This document shows, piece after piece, positions 15,599 through 24,552 of a DNA stretch of 64,000 nucleotides. This stretch comes from Caballeronia arvi (GTDB lineage Bacteria > Pseudomonadota > Gammaproteobacteria > Burkholderiales > Burkholderiaceae). Position numbers and translations under genes: made by a program. The DNA lies in assembly GCF_001544695.2 (NCBI RefSeq), contig NZ_FCOM02000005.1:1-64000 (forward strand). Reading direction: 5' to 3'. The first letter of the stretch is position 1, and each line of letters begins with the position of its first letter. The notes below the pieces were generated by a model. It ran no database searches and was not told where the DNA came from. It worked only from the letters and a program-made list of their open reading frames with translations.

Positions 15599-16816
15599 TT
15601 ACAGATTGATCAGCGTCTGGTCGACGGTCTGCTGCGTCTTGATCGTCTGCGCGTTCGCCTGATAGTTGCGCTGCGCGGTGATCAGATTCACGAGCTCGCT
15701 CGTCAGATCGACGTTGGAGTTCTCCACCGCGCCGCCTTGCAGCGTGCCGTGGTTGGTCGAGCCCGGAACGGACACCTGCGCCGCGCCTGAAGCCGCCGTC
15801 TGCGCGTACACGTTGCCGCCGAGGTTCTGCAAACCATTCTGGTTGTTGAAGTTCGCGACCGCGATCTGGCCGAGCGCCTTCGTCTGGCCGTTCGAGTAGT
15901 TACCCGTCAGCATGCCGTCCGTGCCGACCGTGAAGCCCGTCAGTTCGCCCGTGGGGTTGCCGTCCTGATGCAAATTCGTGAGGCCGCTCTTCGCGCCGTA
16001 CTGCGTCGTGCCGGAAAGGTCGAGCGTCAGCGTCTGCGTCGCGCCCGCCGTCGCGCTCGCGCCGTCCGGGATCGTGAACGAGAAGGTCTTGCCGCTCGTC
16101 AGGTTGCCCGACGAATCGAACGTGACCGGGCCGAGATCCGTCTTTGCCGTGACCGGATCGCCATAGCCCGCGAAAGCTTCCCACGTGTTCGTGCTGGACT
16201 TCGTGAAGTACACAGACACCTTCTGCGTGCCGCCGAGCGAGTCGTACGCATCGACGGATGTCGACGCGTTGTACGTGTTGCCGTTGGTCGGATCGAAGTC
16301 CGCGGCGGCCTTGACGTCGTCCTGCGAGTTCAGGTTGAACGCGGCGGTGATCTTCTTCGTTGGGGTCGGCGCGATGTTCGCGGTCGGCACCGTCAGCGGC
16401 ACCGTGCTCGCGCTGTTGACCACGCCGCTCGAATCCGACGCGTAGCCCATCAGTTGCAGGCCGGACGAATTGACGATGTTGCCGTTGTCGTCGAGATGGA
16501 ACACGCCATTGCGCGAATACACGATCGAGCCGTTGTTCGACAACTGATAGAAACCGTTGCCGTTGATCGCGACGTCGAGCGCCTGATTGGTCGTCGTGAT
16601 CGTGCCTTGCGAGAACTGCTGCTGCACTTCGGACATGCGCGTGCCGATGCCGATCTGATTGCTGACGGCCGTGGCCATCGAATTCGCGTACATGTCCGCG
16701 AATTGCGCCGCACCTTGTTTGAAGCCGACGGTGTTCGCGTTCGCGATGTTGTTGCCGATCACGTCGAGGTCGCTCGATGCTGCGCCCAGACCGCTCAATG
16801 CCTGTTGGTAACTCAT
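15599..16816 (-). CDS. flgE: Flagellar hook protein FlgE
   Basis: FlgE polymerises into the hook, the flexible joint between rod and filament. The 405-residue product begins MSYQQALSGLGAASSDLDVI and has the NNIANANTVGFKQG motif. Variable surface domains fill the middle, and the C-terminal helix reads ELVNLITAQRNYQANAQTIK. It lies after the hook-scaffold gene flgD, in the usual order, separated by 45 bases. Confidence 0.96.
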   Translation of the reverse strand: MSYQQALSGLGAASSDLDVIGNNIANANTVGFKQGAAQFADMYANSMATAVSNQIGIGTRMSEVQQQFSQGTITTTNQALDVAINGNGFYQLSNNGSIVYSRNGVFHLDDNGNIVNSSGLQLMGYASDSSGVVNSASTVPLTVPTANIAPTPTKKITAAFNLNSQDDVKAAADFDPTNGNTYNASTSVDAYDSLGGTQKVSVYFTKSSTNTWEAFAGYGDPVTAKTDLGPVTFDSSGNLTSGKTFSFTIPDGASATAGATQTLTLDLSGTTQYGAKSGLTNLHQDGNPTGELTGFTVGTDGMLTGNYSNGQTKALGQIAVANFNNQNGLQNLGGNVYAQTAASGAAQVSVPGSTNHGTLQGGAVENSNVDLTSELVNLITAQRNYQANAQTIKTQQTVDQTLINL

Positions 16817-16861
16817 GTGTTTCTCCGCGACGAGTTCGCGCTCGTCCTAAAAAATGTCTGT

Positions 16862-17584
16862 TTAGAGAATCGACGCGACGCTCGTCAGCGCCACCGTGGA
16901 ACCGTTCGCGAGCTTGAGACCCGGCGCGCCGCCCGTCATCTGCACGACGCTCTGGACCTGCGAAGCGGAAAGCGTCGTCGCGGTCGCCTGCTGGCCGTTG
17001 ATCGTGCCTTGCGCGGTGATCGTGTAGCTGCCGTCGGCGAGCGTGTTGCCCTTCGAGTCGACCGGCTTCCAGCCCGTCACCGGCACGACGCCCGCGCCTT
17101 GCGCGCCGAGATCGAGCGTATTGACGATCTGGCCCGACGAGTTCTTCACGACGATCTGCAGATCGCTCACGTCGTTCGCCAATTGCACGCCGAAGCTCGA
17201 CGACGCGCCGCTCGACACCGTCATGGCGTTACCCGCCGCGAGCACGTTCGAGCCGATGAGCAGCGCGGCCTGCGTCTGCTGGCCGGCGGAAAGCTGCGTC
17301 GCGAGCGAAGACAGCGACGTGTTCAACTGACCGATGCCCGTCACCGTGTTGATCTGCGCGAGCTGCGAGGTCATCTGCGAGCTGTCGGCGGGATTCGTCG
17401 GGTCCTGGTTCTTCAACTGCGTCACGAGCAGCGTGAGGAAGGTGTTCTGCAGTTCCGTCGCCGATTGCGCGCCTGTCGCCGAGCTCGACGAAGACGCCGA
17501 ACTCGACGACGTGCCGTTCATGGTGTCGAGCAGCGTCTGCGACACATTCGTGCCGTTGCTGCCGATGGTTGTGCTGGTCGTCAC
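16862..17584 (-). CDS. flgD: Flagellar hook scaffolding protein FlgD
   Basis: FlgD caps the growing hook and is needed for FlgE assembly. The 240-residue product has a serine/alanine-rich start and the conserved FLTLLVTQLKNQDPTNP motif near residues 49-65. A FlgD Ig-like and Tudor-like part follows (GWKPVDSKGNTLADGSYT). It sits between flgC and flgE as in most flagellar operons. Confidence 0.95.
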   Translation of the reverse strand: MTTSTTIGSNGTNVSQTLLDTMNGTSSSSASSSSSATGAQSATELQNTFLTLLVTQLKNQDPTNPADSSQMTSQLAQINTVTGIGQLNTSLSSLATQLSAGQQTQAALLIGSNVLAAGNAMTVSSGASSSFGVQLANDVSDLQIVVKNSSGQIVNTLDLGAQGAGVVPVTGWKPVDSKGNTLADGSYTITAQGTINGQQATATTLSASQVQSVVQMTGGAPGLKLANGSTVALTSVASIL

Positions 17585-17607
17585 GTTGTTTTCCTTGAAT
17601 GTCCGAA

Positions 17608-18033
17608 TCAGGTGCCGATGGTCAAAGTCTTGAGCATCAATTGCTTGGCGGTATTGAGCGTTTCGACGTTCGCCTGATAGGAACGCGACGCGGAAATCAT
17701 GTTGACCATCTCCTGTACCGGATCGACGTTCGGCAGCGTCACGTAGCCGTCCGCGTTCGCCGCCGGGTTGCTCGGGTCGTAGCTGGTTTTCATCGGGCTC
17801 GGATCGTCGATGACGCCGGTCACCTGCACGCCGCCGACCTGCTGGCCCGACGCGGTGCGCGCACCGCCGAGCGGATCGACCGCGAACACGACCTGCTTCG
17901 CCTTGTACGGCTGGCCGTCCGGGCCGGTCGTGCTGTCCGCGTTCGCGAGGTTCGACGCGGTGACGTTCAGGCGCTGCGCCTGAGCGGACATCGCCGAGCC
18001 GGCGACGTTGAAGATGTTCATCAAAGAGGGCAT
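17608..18033 (-). CDS. flgC: Flagellar proximal rod protein FlgC
   Basis: FlgC is a proximal rod subunit. The product has 141 residues, starts [20 protein letters not shown], has the rod motif [15 protein letters not shown] and ends with the typical [20 protein letters not shown] helix. It begins 17 bases after the flgB stop and lies directly ahead of flgD. Confidence 0.96.
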   Translation of the reverse strand: MPSLMNIFNVAGSAMSAQAQRLNVTASNLANADSTTGPDGQPYKAKQVVFAVDPLGGARTASGQQVGGVQVTGVIDDPSPMKTSYDPSNPAANADGYVTLPNVDPVQEMVNMISASRSYQANVETLNTAKQLMLKTLTIGT

Positions 18034-18050
18034 TTCTTCTCCTAATGCGC

Positions 18051-18530
18051 TCAGCTATTTGAAGTGATCGCCGAGAGCATCGACTTGATCTGCGAGCTCA
18101 GCACCGTCATGCCGGCTTCGAAGTGCAGCGCGTTGTCCGCGAACTGCACGCGCTCGGCGTCGAGATCGACCGTGTTGCCGTCGAGCGACGGCTGGTTCGG
18201 CACGCGATAGGCGAGCTTGCCGTAGTCGTCGCTCGAGCCGCCCGATGCGGAGAGCGTCGACGTGCCGGACATATGGCCCTTCGACGTCACGCTCATCGAG
18301 GCGCTTGCGCTCACGCTGACGGGCTGCGCCATCTTCAGCGTCGCGTTGTTCGATGCGCCGCCGCCCGGCTTCAGCGCGCCCGCTAGCGCGGTGGAGAAAT
18401 CGACGTCGCGCGCCTTGTAGCCGGGCGTATCGGCGTTGGCGATATTCGACGACAGCAATTCCTGCCGGTACGCGCGCACGTCGAGCGCCTCACGGCCGAA
18501 AGCGAATTCCTTGTCGAGTCTGTCTAGCAT
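18051..18530 (-). CDS. flgB: Flagellar proximal rod protein FlgB
   Basis: FlgB is the most proximal rod subunit and the first gene of the flgBCDEFGHIJ operon. The ATG at 18530 follows AGGAGA at good spacing and gives 159 residues starting [20 protein letters not shown]. The rod motif [19 protein letters not shown] lies near residues 28-46. A frame opening at 18575 adds 15 residues without family support and is rejected. Transcription probably starts from the shared box between flgB and flgA. Confidence 0.95.
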   Translation of the reverse strand: MLDRLDKEFAFGREALDVRAYRQELLSSNIANADTPGYKARDVDFSTALAGALKPGGGASNNATLKMAQPVSVSASASMSVTSKGHMSGTSTLSASGGSSDDYGKLAYRVPNQPSLDGNTVDLDAERVQFADNALHFEAGMTVLSSQIKSMLSAITSNS

Positions 18531-18577
18531 TGCGGTTTCTCCTGTCGGCGGCGCCGAGGGCTTTTTGCATGACACGC

Positions 18578-18670
18578 ATCTTAGGAGCGGCGCGCAAGAA
18601 CTAATCCGATGAATAACCGGGAAACGCGGCCTCTATTCGACGCTTGCCCGTTGCGGCCGATATCTAGAAT
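18578..18670. promoter_or_regulatory. Divergent class II promoter pair flgB/flgA with a shared FlhDC-type box
   Basis: The imperfect palindrome GAATAACC (18611) to CTATTCG (18633-18639) lies midway between the two genes. On the flgA side a -10 candidate, TAGAAT (18665-18670), starts 26 bases after TATTC. On the flgB side TAAGAT (18583-18578, minus strand) lies at the mirror position within one base. One box could thus serve both operons. Confidence 0.6.
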
Positions 18671-18728
18671 TCGTTTCGTTAATCGCCGCGCAGGTGCGGC
18701 TCGATCGAATCAGCAACGGAGAGAAGTG

Positions 18729-19994
18729 ATGAGCAGGTCCGCGAAGCGTGCATCGAACCCTACGGCTCGCGCCGCAGCGACGTTCGCGCGCCGCACGCTG
18801 GGCGCGTCGCTGTTCATGAGCGTCGTGATGAGCGCGCAGGCTCAGCAAAGCGACGGCATGATCGTCATTCCGGGCAACGCGGAAACCAATCCCGCCGCCG
18901 CGGCCGATATGGCGCAGAAGCTCAACGCGCCCGCTGCACCGGCGGCGCGGCCCGCGCCCGCTCCCGTTGCGGCGATGCAGTCCGGCTATCGCGCCGCGAC
19001 GAAAGCCGCCGACGCCGCGATGCGCAATGCCGCGCTGGAACTCGAAGCCCGCGCCGACGCCGCCGACGACTCCATGAACGACGCGGGCGGCATGATCGTC
19101 ATTCCCGGTCCGGGCGAAGCGAAGCCTGCGCGGGTTGCTGCGCCGTCCGCGCCCGCCGCTGCTCCGTCGCTTGCGAGGGCGCCTGCCGCTTCCGTTTCAC
19201 GCGATGTCATTCCCGTCGTCGTGACGCGCGACGATGGCATCGCGCGCGGCACGAATGCGAAGCCCATTGCGGCGGGTTCGGCATCGCCGGCCGCATCGCC
19301 GATGAAGCGTGTCAGCTTCAATCCGTCCGCTGCCGCCGCGTTGCCGCAAGCCCAGCAGAGCGGAAACGCCGCGCTGCAGGACGGCGAATCGATCCGCGTC
19401 GCCGCGCTCGGCTTTCTTCAACAGCAGGCCGCGGGTTTGCCGGGCAAAGTCGAGATCACCGTCACGCCGGTATTTCCGCGCGGCCTCGCCGCCTGCTCGG
19501 CGCTCGATCCGTTCATGCCGACCGGCGCGCGGCTGTGGGGCCGCATGACCGTCGGCGTGCGCTGTGTCGGCGAGCGTCCGTGGACGCTCTACGTGCAGGC
19601 GCGCGTGTCGATCAACGCTACTTACTATCAGGCCGCGCGCGCGATCGCGCCCGGCGAAGTGCTGACCAACGCCGATCTCGTCGCCCGCGACGGCGATATC
19701 ACCGCGATGCCGCAGGCTATCGTCACCGATCCGGCGCAGGCCGTAGGCGCGGTGGCGCTCGGGCGCGTGCCAGCGGGCTTGCCGCTGCGCACCGACATGC
19801 TGCGCGCCGCGAGTTCGGTGGCTATCGGCCAGAACGTGCGCGTGGTCGCGGGCGGCTCCGGCTTTTCGATTTCCGCCGAAGGCACCGCGATGAACAACGC
19901 CGCGCCCGGCCAGCAGATTCGTGTGAAAACCGCTGCCGGACAGATCATCACGGGCATCGTGAAGGACGCCCAGACGGTTGAGATTTCGCTGTAA
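18729..19994 (+). CDS. flgA: Flagellar P-ring chaperone FlgA, with a long N-terminal extension
   Basis: FlgA is a periplasmic chaperone for FlgI. The ATG at 18729 follows GGAGAGAAG and gives 421 residues, well above the usual 220-240. Residues 1-38 look like a signal peptide ending SAQA-Q. The C-terminal ~200 residues are the normal FlgA with its SAF-like domain (AIAPGEVLTNADLVARDGD near 306-324). Between lies an Ala/Pro-rich extension carrying the motif GMIVIPG twice, at 43-49 and 121-127. The frame opening at 18609 lacks a ribosome binding site. The gene is divergent from flgB. Confidence 0.93.
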   Translation: MSRSAKRASNPTARAAATFARRTLGASLFMSVVMSAQAQQSDGMIVIPGNAETNPAAAADMAQKLNAPAAPAARPAPAPVAAMQSGYRAATKAADAAMRNAALELEARADAADDSMNDAGGMIVIPGPGEAKPARVAAPSAPAAAPSLARAPAASVSRDVIPVVVTRDDGIARGTNAKPIAAGSASPAASPMKRVSFNPSAAAALPQAQQSGNAALQDGESIRVAALGFLQQQAAGLPGKVEITVTPVFPRGLAACSALDPFMPTGARLWGRMTVGVRCVGERPWTLYVQARVSINATYYQAARAIAPGEVLTNADLVARDGDITAMPQAIVTDPAQAVGAVALGRVPAGLPLRTDMLRAASSVAIGQNVRVVAGGSGFSISAEGTAMNNAAPGQQIRVKTAAGQIITGIVKDAQTVEISL

Positions 19995-20117
19995 AGAACA
20001 GAAGTGTTCGGCCCCCCACGTTTGTTTCATTTTGTTGCAAATGCGCCCGAAGCCCGCCAGATAAGGCTTTGAAGGCGATGAGCACGCCGCACGGCAGTTG
20101 GTAGTCCCCCGGCAGGG

Positions 20118-20145
20118 TAAAGTTTTCAAGCACCCTCGCCGATAA
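20118..20145 (+). promoter_or_regulatory. FliA (sigma-28) promoter of flgM
   Basis: TAAAGTTT (20118-20125) and GCCGATAA (20138-20145) both match the consensus perfectly, with a spacer one base longer than in E. coli. It lies some 30 bases before the flgM start. flgM is a class III gene in other bacteria, which fits. Confidence 0.85.
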
Positions 20146-20174
20146 AGGACTCAACACGTTCGGGAATGGACATC

Positions 20175-20501
20175 GTGAAAATCGAATCGAATAGCAACAC
20201 CAATCTGGCAGGCCTTCAAGACAACCTGCAGCGCGCGTCGCAAAACGACGCAAAAGGTGCCACGGGCACCGTGCAACAGTCGGGCGCGAACCCGGCGACG
20301 AATTCGACGGTGAGCTTGTCGTCGTTGTCGAGCGACCTGCGCGCATCGAACGGCTCGGACATCGATACGGCGAAAGTCGCATCGATCAAGGCCGCGATCC
20401 GCGACGGCAGCCTGAAGATCGACACGAGCAAGATCGCCGACGGCATTCTGAGCACCGCGCGCGACCTGCTGCAAACGAGAACCCCGCCGACCGGCGGCTG
20501 A
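20175..20501 (+). CDS. flgM: Anti-sigma-28 factor FlgM
   Basis: FlgM binds and holds FliA inactive until the hook is complete and FlgM is exported. The GTG at 20175 gives 108 residues beginning MKIESNSNTN, the form seen in related bacteria. The ATG at 20166 adds three residues but lies too close to the promoter's likely start site and ribosome signal. The C-terminal FliA-binding region is clear: SLSSLSSDLRA, then KVASIKAAIRDGSLKIDTSK and IADGILSTARDLL. A strong FliA promoter lies upstream, and flgN follows. Confidence 0.9.
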   Translation: MKIESNSNTNLAGLQDNLQRASQNDAKGATGTVQQSGANPATNSTVSLSSLSSDLRASNGSDIDTAKVASIKAAIRDGSLKIDTSKIADGILSTARDLLQTRTPPTGG

Positions 20502-20585
20502 ACGCTTCCAGGGCGCGCACAGGCGCGTGACGGCAGGCGTTCGCGAAACCGGGCGGCTTTTTGAAACCGCTTTTCGAGCGATGCA

Positions 20586-21020
20586 ATGAAAGACGCCCTG
20601 CTTGCCACCGTCACCGAAGAAGTCGCCGCTGTTCAGGCCTTCGAAAACCTCCTCGTCGAAGAGGAAAAAGCGCTGATCGCAGCGCAGCCGCTTCCGGCGC
20701 TGCCTTCGATCATCGAGCACAAGACCACGCTGACCGAGCGCATCTCCGTTCTCGAAAAGACCCGCGATGAGCAGTTGAACGCGCTCGGTTTCCCCGGCGG
20801 CTTCGTCGGCATGGAAGCCGCCGCCGCCAGCGACGAGGCGATCGCCGGGCAATGGGCGTTGCTGACCGCTTCCGCCCGTCGCGCGAAACAGGGCAACAAC
20901 AACAACGGCGTGCTGATCCGCACGCGCATGGAATACAACCGCAAGGCGCTCGCGGCGTTGCAGGTCGCGCCGTCGAAGAGCGGCTTCTACGGTCCGGACG
21001 GGCGCGTGCCAGGCGCCTGA
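20586..21020 (+). CDS. flgN: Flagellar export chaperone FlgN
   Basis: FlgN is the cytosolic chaperone for the hook-associated proteins FlgK and FlgL. The 144-residue product is mostly helical, with the N-terminal LLATVTEEVAAVQAFENLLV and EEEKAL stretches typical of FlgN and no signal peptide. It follows flgM by 84 bases and probably shares the FliA promoter. Its partners flgK and flgL lie 11-15 kb away in this window. The sequence is weakly conserved in this family, so the call also rests on context. Confidence 0.88.
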   Translation: MKDALLATVTEEVAAVQAFENLLVEEEKALIAAQPLPALPSIIEHKTTLTERISVLEKTRDEQLNALGFPGGFVGMEAAAASDEAIAGQWALLTASARRAKQGNNNNGVLIRTRMEYNRKALAALQVAPSKSGFYGPDGRVPGA

Positions 21021-21100
21021 CCGCATCCACGTCTTCATGCAGAACGGCGCGTGCTTCCTTGCGAGGCACGCGCCGCTTTTGTTTCCCGCGCTTTCATCTA

Positions 21101-21163
21101 CCGAATAACCCCCTTTTCCCCGGCTTTATCCGCCGATGGCCGCTCGACGCCTTCCGCAATAAT
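21101..21163 (+). promoter_or_regulatory. Putative class II promoter of flhBA
   Basis: CCGAATAACCCCC (21101) and TTTATCC (21125-21131) form an inverted ATA/TAT box. GCAATAAT (21156-21163) supplies a -10, with AATAAT starting 26 bases after the box. The 39 bases from 21101 match the flhF upstream region at 29 positions without gaps, and the -10 is identical. Confidence 0.6.
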
Positions 21164-21232
21164 CGCTTTCATCAAAAAGCGGCTTCGTGCCGCCCGCAAT
21201 GGCAAACGGTGGCAGCAACGGAGTAAGGCCCG

Positions 21233-22441
21233 GTGGCAGAAGAAAGCGATCTCGAAAAAACCGAATCAGCCACTCCCAAGCGTCTGGAAAAGGCGCGGGA
21301 GGAAGGCCAGGTTGCGCGCTCGCGGGAACTCGCGTCTTTCGCGCTGCTCGCGGCGGGATTTTTCGGCGTGTGGAGCCTCGCGGGTCCGATCAGCGCGCAT
21401 TTGCAGTCGATTCTGCGCGGCGCGTTCACGTTCAACCACGAAACCGTGCTCGATACGCGCCAGATGATGATCGGCGCGGCGAACGCGAGCAAGGAAGGTT
21501 TGTTCGCCGTGCTGCCGGTGCTGCTGCTGTCGGCTTTCGCCGCGCTCGCCGCGCCGATGGCGCTCGGCGGCTGGCTCATCACGACGAAGCCGCTCGCGCC
21601 GAACTTCGGCCGGCTGAATCCGATCAGCGGCCTCGGCAAGATTTTCTCGATCCAGGGGCCGGTGCAGCTGGGCATGTCGGTGTTGAAGACGATCGTCGTC
21701 GGTGGCATGGCAGGATCGGCGATCTGGAGCCGCAAGGCCGAAGTGCTCGGCCTCTTGACCAAGCCGCTCGATCTGGCGCTCGCCGACGCGATGCATCTGA
21801 TCTTCGTGTGCTGCGGCATGGCGATCGGCGGGCTGTTTCTCGTCGCTGCCGTCGACGTGCCGTATCAGCTTTACTCGCACGCGAAGAAGCTGCGCATGAG
21901 CAAGGAAGAAGTGAAGCGCGAGCACAAGGAAAGCGAAGGCGATCCGCACATCAAGGGCAAGATCCGCCAGCAGCAACGCGCGGCCGCACGCCGACGGATG
22001 ATGCAGGCGATTCCGACCGCCGATGTCATCGTCACGAACCCGACGCACTTCGCCGTCGCGCTGCAATACACCGACGGCCAGATGCGCGCGCCGAAGGTCG
22101 TCGCGAAGGGCGTGAATCTGGTCGCGGCGCGCATCCGCGAACTGGGCCGCGAGCACAACGTGCCCCTGCTCGAAGCGCCGCCGCTGGCGCGCGCGCTGTA
22201 TCACAACGTCGAGATCAACCGGGAGATTCCGGGCGCGCTGTACGGCGCGGTTGCGCAGGTGCTGGCGTGGGTCTACCAGCTCAAGCGCTACAAGGAAGAC
22301 GGCGGCATCAAGCCGGACGAACCTTCAGATCTCGACGTGCCGAAGGAACTGGACAAAGGCGGCGTTTCCGACGCCGACGCCGACCGCGAAGCCGCCGAGG
22401 CTCTGGCGGGCGACAACCCTGACAATGGAGCCGCAGCATGA
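21233..22441 (+). CDS. flhB: Flagellar export switch protein FlhB
   Basis: FlhB is an export-gate membrane protein that switches substrate class when its cytoplasmic domain cleaves itself. The GTG start gives 402 residues. The N-terminus MAEESDLEKTESATPKRLEK is the family signature. Four membrane segments lie at about residues 35-55, 88-115, 143-165 and 184-210. The autocleavage motif NPTH lies at 269-272, the same position as in Salmonella. The stop overlaps flhA by 4 bases. A highly charged C-terminal tail of about 40 residues follows the core. Confidence 0.96.
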   Translation: MAEESDLEKTESATPKRLEKAREEGQVARSRELASFALLAAGFFGVWSLAGPISAHLQSILRGAFTFNHETVLDTRQMMIGAANASKEGLFAVLPVLLLSAFAALAAPMALGGWLITTKPLAPNFGRLNPISGLGKIFSIQGPVQLGMSVLKTIVVGGMAGSAIWSRKAEVLGLLTKPLDLALADAMHLIFVCCGMAIGGLFLVAAVDVPYQLYSHAKKLRMSKEEVKREHKESEGDPHIKGKIRQQQRAAARRRMMQAIPTADVIVTNPTHFAVALQYTDGQMRAPKVVAKGVNLVAARIRELGREHNVPLLEAPPLARALYHNVEINREIPGALYGAVAQVLAWVYQLKRYKEDGGIKPDEPSDLDVPKELDKGGVSDADADREAAEALAGDNPDNGAAA

Positions 22442-24543
22442 ATGCGCGCGCTGGATTTTTCGCCAAACGGCCCGACGCGCTGGGCACGCAGAACTTGCGA
22501 GCCCTCGCCGGCCCGATCCTGATCTGCATGATCTTGGGCATGATGATTCTGCCCTTGCCCGCGTTTCTGCTCGACTTGCTGTTCACCTTCAACATCGCGC
22601 TGTCGGTGATGGTCCTGCTCGTCAGCATGTACACGCAAAAGCCGCTCGACTTCGCGGCATTCCCGAGCGTGCTGCTGTTCTCGACGCTCCTGCGGCTGTC
22701 GCTGAACGTGGCGTCGACGCGTATCGTGCTGCTCGAAGGCCACACCGGCCCCGACGCCGCGGGTCAGGTGATCGAATCGTTCGGCCACTTTCTCGTTGGC
22801 GGCAACTTCGCGGTCGGTATCGTCGTGTTCGTGATCCTGATGATCATCAACTTCATGGTGATCACGAAGGGCGCGGGACGTATCGCGGAAGTCGGCGCGC
22901 GCTTCACCCTCGACGCGATGCCCGGCAAGCAGATGGCCATCGACGCCGATCTGAACGCCGGTCTCATCAACGAGGAAACCGCGAAGAAGCGCCGTCAGAG
23001 CGTGGCGCAGGAAGCCGAGTTCTACGGTTCGATGGACGGTGCGTCGAAGTTCGTGCGCGGCGACGCGATCGCGGGCTTGCTGATCATGGTGATCAACGTC
23101 GTCGGCGGGCTGATCGTCGGCATGTTGCAACACGACATGGACTTCGCGCACGCGGCGACCAACTACACGCTGCTGACGATCGGCGATGGCCTCGTTGCGC
23201 AGATTCCGTCGCTCATCATCTCGACGGCGGCGGGCGTGATCGTATCGCGCGTCGCGACCGAGGAAGACATCGGCACGCAGCTGACCGGCCAGTTGTTCCA
23301 GAATCCGCGCGTGTTGATGATCACGGGCGTGATCATCGGCATCATGGGTCTGATTCCGGGTATGCCGCACTTCGCGTTCATGCTGCTCGGCGGCGGCCTG
23401 ATCTATGCGGCGCGCACGATGAATAAGCGCGCCGAGGCGAAGAAGAAGAGCGCCGTCACCGATGTCACGCCGCTCGCTGCGAGCGCCGCTGCTACGACGG
23501 CGGAGAACGCGGAGGCGAGCTGGGAGGACGTGTCGCTCATCGATCCGCTGGGGCTGGAAGTGGGTTACCGCCTGATTCCGCTCGTCGATCGCAACACCGA
23601 CGGCGAACTGCTCAAGCGCATCAAGGGCATCCGCAAGAAGTTCGCGCAGGAAATCGGCTTTTTGCCGCCGGTCATTCATATTCGCGACAATCTGGAGCTG
23701 CGGCCGAATGGCTATCGGATCGCGCTGAAGGGCGTCGAAGTGGGCGTGGGCGAAGCGTTCCCCGGACAGTGGCTCGCGATCAATCCGGGACAGGTATCGG
23801 CCGCGCTGCCGGGCGCGCAGACGCAGGACCCGGCGTTCGGCCTGCCGGCTGTCTGGATCGACACGAACCTGCGCGAGCAGGCTCAGGTGTACGGCTACAC
23901 CGTGGTCGACGCAAGCACGGTAGTCGCGACGCATTTGAACCATCTCGTCGTGACGCACGCGGCGGAGTTGCTCGGACGGCAGGAAGTGCAGGCGCTGATC
24001 GAGCGCATCGGCAAGGACACGCCTTCGCTCACGGACGATCTGGTGCCCAAGGTGCTGTCGCTCACGACGCTGCAAAAGGTGCTTCAGAATCTGCTCGACG
24101 AAAGCGTGCCGATCCGCGACATGCGCACGATTCTCGACGCGCTGCAGGAGCATGCGCCGCGCATGTCCGATCCGCACGATCTCACCGCGGCGGTGCGCCT
24201 TGCGCTGGGCCGCGCGATCACACAGCAATGGTATCCGGGCGCCGATGACCTGCAAGTGATGGGCCTCGATCCGACGCTGGAGCGCGTGCTGTCGCAGGCT
24301 TTATCGACGGGTACGAATCCGGGTCTGGAGCCGGGACTCGCGCAAACGCTGCTGAACTCGACGCAAAACGCGATCATGCGCCAGCAGAATCTGGGCTTGC
24401 CGCCGGTGTTGCTCGTGCAGCATTCGCTTCGTGCGATGCTGGCGCGGTTTCTGCGGAGAAGCTTGCCGCAGTTGAAGGTGCTTTCTTACGCCGAGGTGCC
24501 GGATACGCGGAATGTGAAGGTGGTGAATTTGATTGGGGCTTGA
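22438..24543 (+). CDS. flhA: Flagellar export apparatus protein FlhA
   Basis: FlhA forms the nonameric export ring that receives chaperone-substrate complexes. The 701-residue product has about eight N-terminal membrane segments (to about residue 330). The FHIPEP region follows (RIAEVGARFTLDAMPGKQMA near 145-164), then a large cytoplasmic domain from about 350 onward. Length equals the family norm. The ATGA overlap shows coupling with flhB. In related genomes flhF usually follows flhA; here unrelated genes on the other strand follow, and flhF lies about 18 kb downstream, reversed. Confidence 0.96.
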   Translation: MNARAGFFAKRPDALGTQNLRALAGPILICMILGMMILPLPAFLLDLLFTFNIALSVMVLLVSMYTQKPLDFAAFPSVLLFSTLLRLSLNVASTRIVLLEGHTGPDAAGQVIESFGHFLVGGNFAVGIVVFVILMIINFMVITKGAGRIAEVGARFTLDAMPGKQMAIDADLNAGLINEETAKKRRQSVAQEAEFYGSMDGASKFVRGDAIAGLLIMVINVVGGLIVGMLQHDMDFAHAATNYTLLTIGDGLVAQIPSLIISTAAGVIVSRVATEEDIGTQLTGQLFQNPRVLMITGVIIGIMGLIPGMPHFAFMLLGGGLIYAARTMNKRAEAKKKSAVTDVTPLAASAAATTAENAEASWEDVSLIDPLGLEVGYRLIPLVDRNTDGELLKRIKGIRKKFAQEIGFLPPVIHIRDNLELRPNGYRIALKGVEVGVGEAFPGQWLAINPGQVSAALPGAQTQDPAFGLPAVWIDTNLREQAQVYGYTVVDASTVVATHLNHLVVTHAAELLGRQEVQALIERIGKDTPSLTDDLVPKVLSLTTLQKVLQNLLDESVPIRDMRTILDALQEHAPRMSDPHDLTAAVRLALGRAITQQWYPGADDLQVMGLDPTLERVLSQALSTGTNPGLEPGLAQTLLNSTQNAIMRQQNLGLPPVLLVQHSLRAMLARFLRRSLPQLKVLSYAEVPDTRNVKVVNLIGA

Positions 24544-24552
24544 TGGTTCGCT

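Noticed and set aside
18655..18662. GCCGATAT before flgA as a FliA promoter
   Set aside because: No TAAA-like -35 at 15-16 bases; the class II box explains the region better.
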